Notes: generated by a model not told the origin, from the sequence alone. Shown: positions 29,276 to 38,896, numbered from the stretch's first letter. The stretch: 64,000 bases of DNA from Clostridia bacterium (GCA_029060985.1 JAIDSX010000128.1:1-64000); one strand, 5' to 3'. Numbers and translations: made by a program.

Positions 29276-29304
29276 TTGACTTTTTTTTTATGCTGTGATA
29301 AATT
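29276..29304 (+). promoter_or_regulatory. Promoter for rplU-rpmA
   Basis: TTGACT-17 nt-TAAATT. Confidence 0.55.
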
Positions 29305-29396
29305 AGTTAAGCCGCTAAGAACGGGCAACAAGAAAAGTATTCCCGAAAGGGGATCGCCTAAGCAGCTTGCGAGACCGAAAGGAGGTAAAATCACGA

Positions 29397-29702
29397 ATGT
29401 ACGCAATCATCGAAAACGGCGGAAAACAGTATAAGGTTTCCGAGGGCGACGTTCTCAAAGTGGAAAAGCTCCCCGCGGAAGTAGGCGCGGAAGTCACCTT
29501 TAACGTCGTTATGGTTTGTGGCGACAAGGGCGTGAAGGTCGGAGACGACGTCAAGAACGCCAAGGTTACGGCAAAAGTGGAAGCGCAGGATAAGTTCAAA
29601 AAGATCATTGTATTCAAATACAAGCCTAAGAAGAACGAGCGCAAGAAGCAAGGTCACCGTCAACCGTTTACCGCGGTAAAGATCGAAAAGATTACTCTTT
29701 GA
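29397..29702 (+). CDS. rplU: 50S ribosomal protein L21
   Basis: [25 protein letters not shown]...[32 protein letters not shown] upstream. Confidence 0.97.
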   Translation: MYAIIENGGKQYKVSEGDVLKVEKLPAEVGAEVTFNVVMVCGDKGVKVGDDVKNAKVTAKVEAQDKFKKIIVFKYKPKKNERKKQGHRQPFTAVKIEKITL

Positions 29703-29749
29703 CCGCACGGGGCGTAATCGCCCAAAACTAAGAATAAGGAGATGATATT

Positions 29750-30016
29750 ATGATTTTTCTCGGTTTATTCGCTCATAAAAAGGGAACGGGCTCCTCTCAC
29801 AACGGAAGAGACAGTAATGCAAAACGCCTCGGCGTAAAGCGTCAGGACGGGCAAGCCGTTCTCGCGGGTAGCATTCTCGTCCGCCAGAGAGGCACGAAGA
29901 TCCACCCCGGTAATAACGTCGGCATCGGCGGAGACGATACGCTCTTCGCACTCAAAGACGGCGTGGTAAAATACGAGCGCTTGGGAAAGGACAAAAAACA
30001 AGTCAGCGTTTATTAA
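29750..30016 (+). CDS. rpmA: 50S ribosomal protein L27 with N-terminal extension
   Basis: [54 protein letters not shown]. Confidence 0.97.
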   Translation: MIFLGLFAHKKGTGSSHNGRDSNAKRLGVKRQDGQAVLAGSILVRQRGTKIHPGNNVGIGGDDTLFALKDGVVKYERLGKDKKQVSVY

Positions 30017-30026
30017 AAATGAACAT

Positions 30027-30059
30027 AAAACAGCCGCCCTTCACGGGCGGCTGTTTTTA
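30027..30059 (+). terminator. Rho-independent terminator
   Basis: AAACAGCCGCCCttcaCGGGCGGCTGTTTTT. Confidence 0.85.
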
Positions 30060-30068
30060 TTTGTTTGT

Positions 30069-31412
30069 TTAATTCGATTTTGTTTCTTCTTCCGTCGTTG
30101 CTTGTTGTTCCTCTTCCGTTTTCGTCTTCGGATCGGGCAGCTTTTTGGCAAGCGCCTTGTGGGTGATCGTGACTGCGAGTAAGAACACGGAGAACACGAA
30201 CGGCATTACGGGGCCGCCGGCAAGCCGCAAATCGGACATTCCTTTCAATCCCGAAATGTTGTGCGCAAATTCTACGGTGAGCACGCTCAGTACGAGATAC
30301 ACCGCCGCGACGATCACGAGCGCGATCGAAATCCCGAGCGGGAAGGAAGTGCGGTTTTCCGAAAAGTTGACGACGATTTTCATCAGTACGATGAACGCCA
30401 GCACGATCAGTGCGATTTGTACGATCTGGGCGAAGACGGCGAGCACGTACGTTGCAACGAAGTCCGCGGGTGCGACCGAATTGAACTGCAACGCGAAGAC
30501 GCGATTCATATGGTAGAAACCGAGATGGTAGGTATGCCGCCAATAATCGGTCACGGTGTATTTTGCCTGTGCCGAGCTTGCCGTTCCCGCAATGATACCG
30601 AGAATCAAAATGCCTGCGAGCGACAGAACGCAATCGACGATATTTTGTTTATTCTTGACTCCCAATCCTGCTTCCGCCGTTTTCAGAACGAGGGAGGTGA
30701 TGATCGCAATGCAGGAGAGCGCCATTCCCCACTCAGTTGCCGAGCTGAGTTCTCCGTAGGCACTTTCCGTAGATACGGAGTGAATGCAGTCGAAGAAGGT
30801 CGCGCCGAGCAGGAACGTGAACACCGCCGCTACGGCGAATTTGTAATAGCGGACGTTCGGGTTTTTGAAGTGCAAGCCGAATTTGACGATCGAAATAAGG
30901 GAGAGGGCGACGACGCTTCCGAGCGTGCCTGCCGCAACCAGGGTGGTAAGCACGAGGGGCACAATATACGACGTTATCGTATAGCCGGAATTGCCTCCCG
31001 AAAGCACGTTCCCGAGCTCGGAATACGCTCTTCCGAAGTAGTGCCAGATCATATAGGTCTCGGTTTGCGACGAGCCTCCGCGGACTTTCTGCGTCGTGCC
31101 GAGGAAAAAGACGAAGATAAGCGAGAAAAATACCGCCGCCATCATCAAAATGCCGCTTGCAAGGTTTAACGACTTTTTGGATTTTTCGCGCCGCTCCTCC
31201 TTGGAGAGCTTGGGCTTGCCTTGCACCGCGGCGGCGGACGGAACAGGGATTGCCTCGGGCAATTTCGCACCGCAGTCGGGACAGAAATTTTCGCCCGCTG
31301 CGCACTCTTTTTTGCAATCGGGGCATATAATGGTTTGATTTACTTTGTTTCCGCACTTTTTGCAGAAAACCGCATGATCAGGATTTTCCGTTTTACAAAA
31401 TGGACAAATCAT
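30069..31412 (-). CDS. Zinc-ribbon domain-containing membrane protein
   Basis: Two N-terminal zinc ribbons (CPFCKTENPDHAVFCKKCG; CPDCKKECAAGENFCPDCG) and multiple TMs. Confidence 0.75.
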   Translation of the reverse strand: MICPFCKTENPDHAVFCKKCGNKVNQTIICPDCKKECAAGENFCPDCGAKLPEAIPVPSAAAVQGKPKLSKEERREKSKKSLNLASGILMMAAVFFSLIFVFFLGTTQKVRGGSSQTETYMIWHYFGRAYSELGNVLSGGNSGYTITSYIVPLVLTTLVAAGTLGSVVALSLISIVKFGLHFKNPNVRYYKFAVAAVFTFLLGATFFDCIHSVSTESAYGELSSATEWGMALSCIAIITSLVLKTAEAGLGVKNKQNIVDCVLSLAGILILGIIAGTASSAQAKYTVTDYWRHTYHLGFYHMNRVFALQFNSVAPADFVATYVLAVFAQIVQIALIVLAFIVLMKIVVNFSENRTSFPLGISIALVIVAAVYLVLSVLTVEFAHNISGLKGMSDLRLAGGPVMPFVFSVFLLAVTITHKALAKKLPDPKTKTEEEQQATTEEETKSN

Positions 31413-31579
31413 ATCATTCCTCCTTACGGAACTATTATATAATTACGGAACTATTATATAACGGAATAAAGAAAATAGCAAGACTTTTATCAAAAGAAAA
31501 CTTTTTTGAAAAAATTTGCGAATTAAAAGAAAATCGCTTGATTTCTTCCCGTGAATATGCTATATTATTCAAGCAAGTC

Positions 31580-31655
31580 GGAAGTTTAGCTCAGCTGGGA
31601 GAGCATCTGCCTTACAAGCAGAGGGTCATAGGTTCGATCCCTATAACTTCCACCA
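31580..31655 (+). tRNA. tRNA-Val (anticodon TAC), CCA encoded
   Basis: GGAAGTT...CTTACAA anticodon loop...AACTTCCACCA; TTCGATCC T-loop. Confidence 0.95.
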
Positions 31656-31679
31656 ATAATAGTGCGGATAGTTTTTTAT

Positions 31680-31754
31680 GCGGGAATAGCTCAGTGGTAG
31701 AGCGTCACCTTGCCAAGGTGAATGTCGCGGGTTCGAGTCTCGTTTCCCGCTCCA
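31680..31754 (+). tRNA. tRNA-Gly (anticodon GCC)
   Basis: GCGGGAATAGCTCAGTGG...CACCTTGCCAAGGTG...CCCGCTCCA. Confidence 0.95.
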
Positions 31755-31780
31755 ATCATAAACTAACGCACTATTTTTTT

Positions 31781-31855
31781 GGCGCCATAGCCAAGTGGTA
31801 AGGCGTGGGTCTGCAAAACCCTGATTCCCCGGTTCAAATCCGGGTGGCGCCTCCA
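31781..31855 (+). tRNA. tRNA-Cys (anticodon GCA)
   Basis: GGCGCCATAGCCAAGTGG...GGGTCTGCAAAACCC...GGCGCCTCCA. Confidence 0.95.
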
Positions 31856-31879
31856 TCGTCGAAACGCGACGAATTTCGT

Positions 31880-31909
31880 AACACCCCGACAGAAATCTGT
31901 CGGGGTGTT
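31880..31909 (+). terminator. Terminator-like hairpin after tRNA cluster
   Basis: AACACCCCGACAGaaatCTGTCGGGGTGTT, then GCTTT. Confidence 0.65.
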
Positions 31910-31989
31910 GCTTTAACGTCGGTTTCTCCTCTTCCCCCAAAAATACTGCGTCTTTTTTGGGGAGATGCTGTTGTATTGTCGAATTAAGT

Positions 31990-32112
31990 ATGAAGCCCCG
32001 CCGACAAAAGTCGGCGGGGCTTCGCTTTATAAACAATAAAGAAGCGATGCCCCCGTGCATGGGAACCCAACTCCGATATGCACATCTCGGTCGGGTCAAA
32101 AACATCGCTTCC
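31990..32112 (-). ncRNA. Candidate structured small RNA (unassigned family)
   Basis: 9-bp closing stem (32041-32049/32103-32111), internal stem-loops, possible pseudoknot, distal GC hairpin 31992-32023, consensus promoter on the minus strand. Confidence 0.5.
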
Positions 32113-32118
32113 ACTTAT

Positions 32119-32146
32119 ATTATACAGCAAAATAAGAAAATGTCAA
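32119..32146 (-). promoter_or_regulatory. Promoter of candidate small RNA
   Basis: Minus strand TTGACA (32146-32141)-16 nt-TATAAT (32124-32119). Confidence 0.7.
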
Positions 32147-32189
32147 CCTTAAAGCAATGTTGTCGATTTTATTTTTTTGTGAAAACCGT

Positions 32190-32218
32190 TTGACAACAAC
32201 TTAAAAACGAATTATAAT
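32190..32218 (+). promoter_or_regulatory. Promoter for T-box-pheST
   Basis: TTGACA (32190-32195)-17 nt-TATAAT (32213-32218). Confidence 0.75.
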
Positions 32219-32224
32219 AAAACA

Positions 32225-32470
32225 AAAGGCAATGATGCGGAAGAGACGGATAGATATGTTTCTTTTCAGAGAGGAGAGCCCGCGGCTGAAAGACTCTTCA
32301 AAGAACAAAATCCGGTATTCCCCCGCGAGCCGCCCGCCGAAAAGAACTTTAAGCGGAGCCGTATCTCTTACGTGACAGAGGAAACGAGGCGCATTTTATG
32401 ATGCGCGAAAACAGGTGGTACCGCGGAAATTTTCGCCCTGTGCATTTTGCATAGGGCTTTATTTTATAGT
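32225..32470 (+). promoter_or_regulatory. T-box leader, probably tRNA-Phe responsive
   Basis: Conserved AGGTGGTACCGCGG followed by terminator CCCTGTGCATTTTGCATAGGGCTTTATTTTA, immediately upstream of pheS. Confidence 0.9.
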
Positions 32471-32483
32471 CAAGGAGAAAGTT

Positions 32484-33518
32484 ATGGACGACGAGAAAGA
32501 GTTAGACGAAGTCCTCAAAGAGGCAATTAAGGAAGCGGAAGAGGCGGAGTCGAGCCGCGTTCTTTACGAAAAGAAAATGCGCTTTTTGGGGCGCATGGGA
32601 ATCGTGATGAACTTTATGAAGCGCATGAAGGACGTGCCGCCCGAAAAGCGCCCTTCCTTCGGCAAGAAGGTCAACGCGATCCGCGACAAGCTCGAAGCGG
32701 AATTCGCCGCGTTCGAGGAGAAGCTGAAAAAGCGCGAGCTCGAAAAGAAAATCGCGGAGGAGAACGTTGACGTCACGATGCCCGGCAAGCGCAGAAAGGC
32801 GGGCGCGCTGCACCCCGTCTCTCTCGTAAAGGCGGAGCTTATCGATATCTTTGCGGGCATGGGCTTTGAGATTTTCGAAGGACCTGAAATTGAGACGGAC
32901 TACTACAACTTTACCGCGCTCAACACGCCCGAGGATCACCCCGCCCGCGATATGCAGGACACCTTCTATCTGAACGATAAATTCCTTTTGCGCACGCAGA
33001 CGAGCGCGGGGCAAATCAGGCTCATGGAGAAGAAACAGCCGCCCATTAAAATGCTATCCCCCGGCCGCGTGTTCCGTTCGGACGACGACGCGACGCACTC
33101 GCCCATGTTCCACCAGATGGAAGGGCTCGTCGTGGACGAAAATATTACTTTGTGCGACTTGAAAGGAATGCTCGACGAGTTCGCCCGCGTCATGTTCTCC
33201 AAGACGAGTAAGACCCGTCTGCGCCCCTCGTACTTCCCGTTTACCGAGCCCTCCGTCGAGGTGGACGTCTCCTGTGCGGCGTGCGGCGGGAAGGGCTGTT
33301 CTCTGTGCAAGGGCACGGGCTGGATCGAGGTTTTGGGCGCGGGCATGGTCAACAGGCGCGTTCTGGAAAACTGCGGAATAGACCCCGATAAGTATTCGGG
33401 CTTTGCCTTCGGCATGGGCGTGGAGCGTATCGCCATGCTCAAATACGGAATCAACAATATCAAACTGCTCACGGAAAACGACCTGCGCTTCTTAGGTCAG
33501 TTCAAGGAGGAAAACTAA
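32484..33518 (+). CDS. pheS: Phenylalanyl-tRNA synthetase alpha subunit
   Basis: [37 protein letters not shown]...[14 protein letters not shown]. Confidence 0.97.
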   Translation: MDDEKELDEVLKEAIKEAEEAESSRVLYEKKMRFLGRMGIVMNFMKRMKDVPPEKRPSFGKKVNAIRDKLEAEFAAFEEKLKKRELEKKIAEENVDVTMPGKRRKAGALHPVSLVKAELIDIFAGMGFEIFEGPEIETDYYNFTALNTPEDHPARDMQDTFYLNDKFLLRTQTSAGQIRLMEKKQPPIKMLSPGRVFRSDDDATHSPMFHQMEGLVVDENITLCDLKGMLDEFARVMFSKTSKTRLRPSYFPFTEPSVEVDVSCAACGGKGCSLCKGTGWIEVLGAGMVNRRVLENCGIDPDKYSGFAFGMGVERIAMLKYGINNIKLLTENDLRFLGQFKEEN

Positions 33519-33519
33519 A

Positions 33520-35904
33520 ATGATAGCGCCTTTCAGTTGGTTAAAGGAATACGTAGATATTAAAGTCACCGCAGAGGAGTTACAGGAAAAACTCTTCTCC
33601 TGCGGGTTTGAGGTTGAGGAGCTTACCTATCTCGGTGCGGGCATTGAGAACGTCGTCACGGGAAAAATCCTCTCGACCGAGAAGCACCCCGACGCAGACC
33701 GTTTGACGGTGTGCAAGGTGGACTGCGGCGCGCACGGCGAAAAGCAGATCGTGACTGCGGCAACGAATATCTTCGCGGGGGCAATCGTGCCCATCGCGCT
33801 CGATAACTCCACCGTCAAGCACGAGGGCGGGATTCAAAAAATCAAGACGGGAAAATTGCGCGGCGTGACCTCGGAGGGTATGTTCTGTTCGGGCGAGGAG
33901 CTTGGGATCAACAACGATTTCTACGAGGGTGCGGAGGTCAACGGCATTCTCATTCTCGATAACGACACGCCCCTCGGCGTGGATATCCGCCCCGTGGTCG
34001 GTATCGACGATTATCTTTTCGATATTGCGATCACGGCAAACCGTCCCGACTGCCAGTGCATTTTCGGCATTGCGCGCGAAGTGGCGGCGGCCCTCAAAGC
34101 GCCGCTCAAAGCGCCCGATTGCACCTATAAGACCGTGCCCACGGATAAGAAGATCACGGTCGAAGTCAAAGAGCCCGCGCTCTGCCCGCGCTATATGGGG
34201 CATTACGTTGAGGGGGTAAAAATCGGCGTATCGCCCCGTGCGCTTCGCCGCCGTTTAGCCCTGTGCGGCTTGCGCTCCGTTTCGAATATCGTCGATATCA
34301 CGAACTACGTTCTGCTCGAAATGGGACAGCCCATGCACGCCTTCGACTATAACTATTTGAAGGGCGGCAAAATCATCGTGCGCCGCGCGAAGAACGGCGA
34401 AAAAATCACCACTCTCGACGAGCATGAATTTACGCTGAACGAATCCAACCTGCTTATCGCCGACGGCGAAAGAGGGGTCGCGCTTGCGGGCGTGATGGGG
34501 GGCTTGAACAGCGAAATCAAAGAGGACACCCAGGCGGTGTTCTTCGAGGCGGCGAAGTTCGCCCGCGACAGCGTCAGAAAAACGTCGCGCTCCTTAGGGC
34601 TTCGCAGCGACTCTTCGGCGCGCTTTGAAAAGGGCGTGGACGCTTACACGACCGCAATCGCGCTCGACAGGGCGTTGCACCTTGTCGAAGAGCTCGGCGC
34701 GGGCAAGGTCACTTCTTACCGCACCGATTCCATGAAGGAGAAGCTCAGCCCTAAGACAATTAAGACGGAGTACGCAAAGTTGAACGCTCTTCTCGGAATC
34801 GAAGTTCCCGAAAAGGAAGTAAACGAAATTCTTAATCGTCTCGGCTTTACCGTAAAGCAATCGGGCAAAACGCTCAGTGCGGAAGTTCCGCTCTGGCGCG
34901 AAGACGTGGACGGCTATCCCGATTTAGCGGAAGAGGTTATCCGTATGTACGGCTACGAGCATATCGAGCCGACCTTCCTTGAAAAAGCGAAGGTGACGCG
35001 CGGGGGCTACACGGCGGAGCAAAAGCAGGAGCTTGCGATCAAAAACGCGCTCAAAGAAGAGGGCTTCTATGAGGCGTGCAACTACTCCTTCTATTCTCCC
35101 AAGTCGTTCAACCTGTTCCGTTTGAGCGAGGACGCGCCCGAACGCAGGGCGGTCAAAATCCTCAATCCCATCGGCGAGGACTTGTCCGTGATGAGGACCT
35201 TCCTTGCGCCGTCCATGCTCGACAACGTGGTAAGAAACGTTCGCCGCGGCAACACGGAAGGGCGGCTCTTCGAGCTTGCAAAAGTGTACGTTGCAGACGA
35301 GCTCCCGCTCAAAGAGCTTCCCCAAGAAAAGACCCGCCTCGTCATGGCGGAGTGGGGCGGCGGCTTCTTCGATTTGAAGGGCGCGATAGAAGGGGTTGCC
35401 GAGGCAATGGGCTTTACCCTGAAATTTGAAAAGGAGGCGCAGCCCTTCCTGCACCCCGGAATCTCCGCGGCGATCCTCTTAGGCGAGAAAAAGATCGGCT
35501 GGATCGGCGAGCTCCATCCTTCGATTTGCGAAGAGCTTGCGCTCGAAAAAGCGCCCTTCCTTCTCGAACTCGACTTTGAAGCGCTTCCCGCAAAGAAGCC
35601 TTTACGCGTAGAGCCTCTGCCCGCCTTCCCCGATATCACGCGCGACATTGCGTTCACGGTCGAGGAGAGCGTGACCTGCGCGCAGGCGGAGGAGTGTATT
35701 CTCCACGCCGTAAAGGCTGTCAAGAAAGCGGAGCTCTTCGACGTATACCGCGGACTACAGGTTGGCAAGAACAAAAAGAGCATGGCGTTCCGTTTGACCT
35801 TTGCTTCGGAAGCGGATAAGGCGGTTTCGCCCGAAACGGTGGACGGCTATTTTAAGAAGATACTCGGCGCGCTCAAAGCAAAGCTCGGCGCGGAATTAAG
35901 ATAA
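33520..35904 (+). CDS. pheT: Phenylalanyl-tRNA synthetase beta subunit
   Basis: 794 aa; N-terminal tRNA-binding domain, B3/B4 and B5 domains, C-terminal FDX-ACB. Confidence 0.97.
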   Translation: MIAPFSWLKEYVDIKVTAEELQEKLFSCGFEVEELTYLGAGIENVVTGKILSTEKHPDADRLTVCKVDCGAHGEKQIVTAATNIFAGAIVPIALDNSTVKHEGGIQKIKTGKLRGVTSEGMFCSGEELGINNDFYEGAEVNGILILDNDTPLGVDIRPVVGIDDYLFDIAITANRPDCQCIFGIAREVAAALKAPLKAPDCTYKTVPTDKKITVEVKEPALCPRYMGHYVEGVKIGVSPRALRRRLALCGLRSVSNIVDITNYVLLEMGQPMHAFDYNYLKGGKIIVRRAKNGEKITTLDEHEFTLNESNLLIADGERGVALAGVMGGLNSEIKEDTQAVFFEAAKFARDSVRKTSRSLGLRSDSSARFEKGVDAYTTAIALDRALHLVEELGAGKVTSYRTDSMKEKLSPKTIKTEYAKLNALLGIEVPEKEVNEILNRLGFTVKQSGKTLSAEVPLWREDVDGYPDLAEEVIRMYGYEHIEPTFLEKAKVTRGGYTAEQKQELAIKNALKEEGFYEACNYSFYSPKSFNLFRLSEDAPERRAVKILNPIGEDLSVMRTFLAPSMLDNVVRNVRRGNTEGRLFELAKVYVADELPLKELPQEKTRLVMAEWGGGFFDLKGAIEGVAEAMGFTLKFEKEAQPFLHPGISAAILLGEKKIGWIGELHPSICEELALEKAPFLLELDFEALPAKKPLRVEPLPAFPDITRDIAFTVEESVTCAQAEECILHAVKAVKKAELFDVYRGLQVGKNKKSMAFRLTFASEADKAVSPETVDGYFKKILGALKAKLGAELR

Positions 35905-35906
35905 GA

Positions 35907-36992
35907 ATGATCTATCTCGATTATGCGGCAACCACTCCCGTAGACGGGGAAGTGTTAGACGCAATGATGCCATATCTCAAAGACGATTTCGGAAACCCCG
36001 ATTCCACGCACGCCGCGGGACGGTCGGCGGCGCGCGCCGTCAGCGAGGCGCGGGCGAAGGTCGCGGAAGCGCTCGGCGTAAATCCCCTCGAAGTGTACTT
36101 CACCTCGGGCGGGACGGAGGCGGACAACTGGGCGGTAAGGTGTTTGGGTACGGGCAGAGCCGCCGTCTCTGCCGTGGAGCACGCGGCGGTTTTGGAAGGA
36201 GCGAAGCTCCGCGAAGAGGGCTTCGATCTGATTCCCGTGAGCGCGGGCGGTTTGATTACGCCCGAAGCGGTGTGCTCCGCGCTCAAACCCGATACGGGGC
36301 TCGTGTGCGTAATGGCGGCGAACAACGAAACGGGAACGGTAGAGCCGCTTAAAGAAATTTCCGAAATCTGCAAGGAAAGGGGAATCGTATTATTTTCCGA
36401 CTGCGTGCAGGCTTCTCTTCTCGATTTGAGGGAACTCACGGGGCTGTGCGGCGCAGTCGCGCTTTCCGGGCATAAGATATACGCGCCCAAGGGCACGGGC
36501 GCGCTCGTCGTGAAAAAGGGCGTAAAACTTCGTCCCTTGATTGCGGGCGGAGAACAGGAACGCGCTTTAAGGGGCGGCACGCTGAACGTTGCGGGAATCG
36601 TCGGCTTTGCGGTTGCGCTTGAAAGGGCGCAGAGAGAGCGACAAAGATACGCGGCGCATTGTAAGACCTTGCGCGACTTGTTCGAGGATAAAGTAAAAGC
36701 GGCGTTCGGCGATAGGGTAAGGATGGACGGCGAAAACCGCCTTCCGAATATTTCGCACTTGACCTTTGTAAGCGCGCCCGACGCGCTGCTTGCAAAGCTG
36801 GATTTAGCGGGGCTGTGCGTTTCGGGCGGGGCGGCTTGTTCGAGCCACTCGGCGCTACCCTCGCACGTCATGCTTGCCATGGGCAGGAGCGAAAAGGAAG
36901 CCAAACACGGCGTTCGGTTTTCCTTCGGAAAGGAGACGACGGAAGAAGAGATACTACAAGCAGTTAAAATTTTAACAGAATGTATTAAGTAA
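35907..36992 (+). CDS. Cysteine desulfurase (NifS/IscS family)
   Basis: MIYLDYAATTPVDGEVLDAMMPYL...SGHKIYAPKGTGALVVKKG...GGAACSSHSALPSHVM. Confidence 0.93.
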   Translation: MIYLDYAATTPVDGEVLDAMMPYLKDDFGNPDSTHAAGRSAARAVSEARAKVAEALGVNPLEVYFTSGGTEADNWAVRCLGTGRAAVSAVEHAAVLEGAKLREEGFDLIPVSAGGLITPEAVCSALKPDTGLVCVMAANNETGTVEPLKEISEICKERGIVLFSDCVQASLLDLRELTGLCGAVALSGHKIYAPKGTGALVVKKGVKLRPLIAGGEQERALRGGTLNVAGIVGFAVALERAQRERQRYAAHCKTLRDLFEDKVKAAFGDRVRMDGENRLPNISHLTFVSAPDALLAKLDLAGLCVSGGAACSSHSALPSHVMLAMGRSEKEAKHGVRFSFGKETTEEEILQAVKILTECIK

Positions 36993-37002
36993 TAAAAGAA
37001 GC

Positions 37003-37026
37003 CCCGCGCGGTGCGCGGGTTTTTTT
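37003..37026 (+). terminator. Rho-independent terminator
   Basis: CCCGCGCggtGCGCGGGTTTTTTT. Confidence 0.85.
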
Positions 37027-37218
37027 ATAATGTTAGTCTGTGATATTTGCAAATATGAATGACAAAGGAACGGGTAAAAAAACTTTTATAAATTCGACAA
37101 AATATATTTGTCGTCGAGTGCGTTCGACGGCAAATTTTTCTTCTAAAAGGGACTTTGTCCGCATAGAGTAAAGTGCGATGGGGACGACCTGTCAAAAACG
37201 AATTTAAGAGGTGTGGAT

Positions 37219-37992
37219 ATGGATGACGAAATCGATTACGCCGAAATGTTGGAAATTCCGGTGGAAACGGTGACGGTAAAAAGGAGAGAAAGCAAAAAAC
37301 CCCGTCACGAAGCACAGAACGGCGATCTGAGCGAACAGCTCGTTGCCGAAGTGAACGAGCGCATGGAAGAGGGCCCCGTAGAAGAGATTGCGCCCGAAGC
37401 CGAAGAGCCCGATCCGAACTTTGCCGAGAGCAAACAGATCGAGCGCAGCGAAAAGCCCGTTAAAGCAAAAAAGTCCTGGATAAAGAAGCTCCTTATAGGA
37501 GAGCTTGCGGCGGTCGTGGGACTCTGCGCCGTGATCTTCTTTACGAATATCTTTATGGTGGACAGCGCGATCAATACCTTCGTGCGCGGGCTCTTTCAGG
37601 GCGACACGACGCAGGCGGATACGCGGGAGTATTCCGACTTCAAGCTGACTCCCGTCGTCAACAATAGCGTAGACGCGGCAATGACCGTTTCCGATACCGG
37701 CGTTATGTCCTTTACGGCAAAATGCAGCGTATACTCTCCCGCAACCGGCACGGTGAGCAAAGTGAACGGCTCTAAGGAGACGGGCTATACCGTAGAGGTA
37801 AAGCACTCCGACAACTTCTCCACGATCATCAGCGGGCTCGATACCGTATACCTTGCGGAAGGGGATAAGGTCATGAACACGCTCCCCATCGGCTACACGG
37901 ACGGCGACGGCGCGGTCAACGTGATGATGTATTCGGGCGATACGCTTCTGAACTGTTACAGCGCGGAAAATAACAAGCTCGCTTGGATCTAA
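37219..37992 (+). CDS. spoIVFA: SpoIVFA-like membrane protein with degenerate M23-type domain
   Basis: Single TM, C-terminal SPATGTVSKV...GYTVEVKHSDNFSTIISGL; directly upstream of spoIVFB-like gene. Confidence 0.7.
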   Translation: MDDEIDYAEMLEIPVETVTVKRRESKKPRHEAQNGDLSEQLVAEVNERMEEGPVEEIAPEAEEPDPNFAESKQIERSEKPVKAKKSWIKKLLIGELAAVVGLCAVIFFTNIFMVDSAINTFVRGLFQGDTTQADTREYSDFKLTPVVNNSVDAAMTVSDTGVMSFTAKCSVYSPATGTVSKVNGSKETGYTVEVKHSDNFSTIISGLDTVYLAEGDKVMNTLPIGYTDGDGAVNVMMYSGDTLLNCYSAENNKLAWI

Positions 37993-37993
37993 A

Positions 37994-38896
37994 ATGCGCT
38001 TTTTCAAGAGCATTCGGAAAAAGAAGGGAAACGCGCCTCATAAAAGGGGCGTTTCTTTTACGGGAAGGCTATCCGTTCACCCGCTGTTTTTCCTCGTGGG
38101 AATCCTGTCGGCGTTTACGGGCGGCCTTCTTACTTTTATAAGCGCGTGCCTCGCCGCGATCGAACACGAGTGCGCCCACGCGTTTGCGGCGCGTCGGTAC
38201 GGATTCCGCCTCGATAAAATCGTGCTCATGCCCTACGGCGCGGTCGTATCGGGCGATCTTGCGGGACTCACTCCAAAAGAGGAGCTGTTCGTAGCCGTAG
38301 CCGGTCCGCTTGCAAACCTTTTAACGGCGATAGGCTTTGCCGCGCTCTGGTGGTTTTTTCCCGATACCTACCCCTTTACCGAGGCGGCGGCCTCCGTTTC
38401 CTTCTCCCTCTTTTTTGTGAATCTTTTGCCCGCCTATCCCTTGGACGGCGGCAGGATCTTGAAGATCGCGTTTCGGCCGCTCTTCAAAAAGCGCACCATG
38501 CTTGCCCTCAGATGCGTGACCTTTTTGACTGCGTTCTCGATTTTGGGTTACTTTATATACACCTGCTTTTCCGTTCCAAACTTCTCCGCGCTCATCTTTG
38601 CGGTGCTCCTTGTGGCGGGCGCGTTCGGCGGGGGGAAGTACGCAAGGCTGCGCTTCTCGCACAAAAAGAGCTTTGCCCGCGGCGTGGAGGAAAAGCGCGT
38701 TGCGATCTCCGCCGCGTGCGCCTTAAAGGAGGGGCTGCGCTTCCTGCGCGACGATAAGTTTATCGTGTTCGTGCTTTACGACGGGGAGGAGTTTTTGGGC
38801 GAGCTTTCCGAAACGGAATTTATCGGCGCGCTCGAAAAATTCGACTTTCAAACGCCGCTGAGAAATTGTTTATCGGAATTTACGAAAGGGTCTTGA
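37994..38896 (+). CDS. spoIVFB: M50 site-2 protease, SpoIVFB-like
   Basis: AAIEHECAHAFAARRYGF (HExxH), NLLPAYPLDGGRILK. Confidence 0.88.
   Translation: MRFFKSIRKKKGNAPHKRGVSFTGRLSVHPLFFLVGILSAFTGGLLTFISACLAAIEHECAHAFAARRYGFRLDKIVLMPYGAVVSGDLAGLTPKEELFVAVAGPLANLLTAIGFAALWWFFPDTYPFTEAAASVSFSLFFVNLLPAYPLDGGRILKIAFRPLFKKRTMLALRCVTFLTAFSILGYFIYTCFSVPNFSALIFAVLLVAGAFGGGKYARLRFSHKKSFARGVEEKRVAISAACALKEGLRFLRDDKFIVFVLYDGEEFLGELSETEFIGALEKFDFQTPLRNCLSEFTKGS

Noticed and set aside
31400-31801. 133-aa ORF over the tRNA cluster (SLAQLGEHLPYKQRVIGSIPITST)
   Set aside because: Classic artefactual translation of tRNA genes.
31641-32114. 157-aa minus-strand ORF over tRNAs and the candidate RNA (EAPPGFEPGNQGFADPRLTTWL)
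   Set aside because: Known-type artefact from reading tRNA genes in reverse; the region is better explained by RNA genes.
32225-32470. T-box leader as a novel element
   Set aside because: Diagnostic AGGTGGTACCGCGG and downstream pheS make it a standard T-box.
35921-36904. 327-aa ORF antisense to the cysteine desulfurase gene
   Set aside because: Ser/Ala-rich shadow ORF with no domain pattern; the sense protein is a clear NifS/IscS family member.
37219-37992. Active M23 endopeptidase
   Set aside because: The M23-like C-terminus lacks visible HxH zinc ligands; the position before spoIVFB fits a non-enzymatic SpoIVFA.
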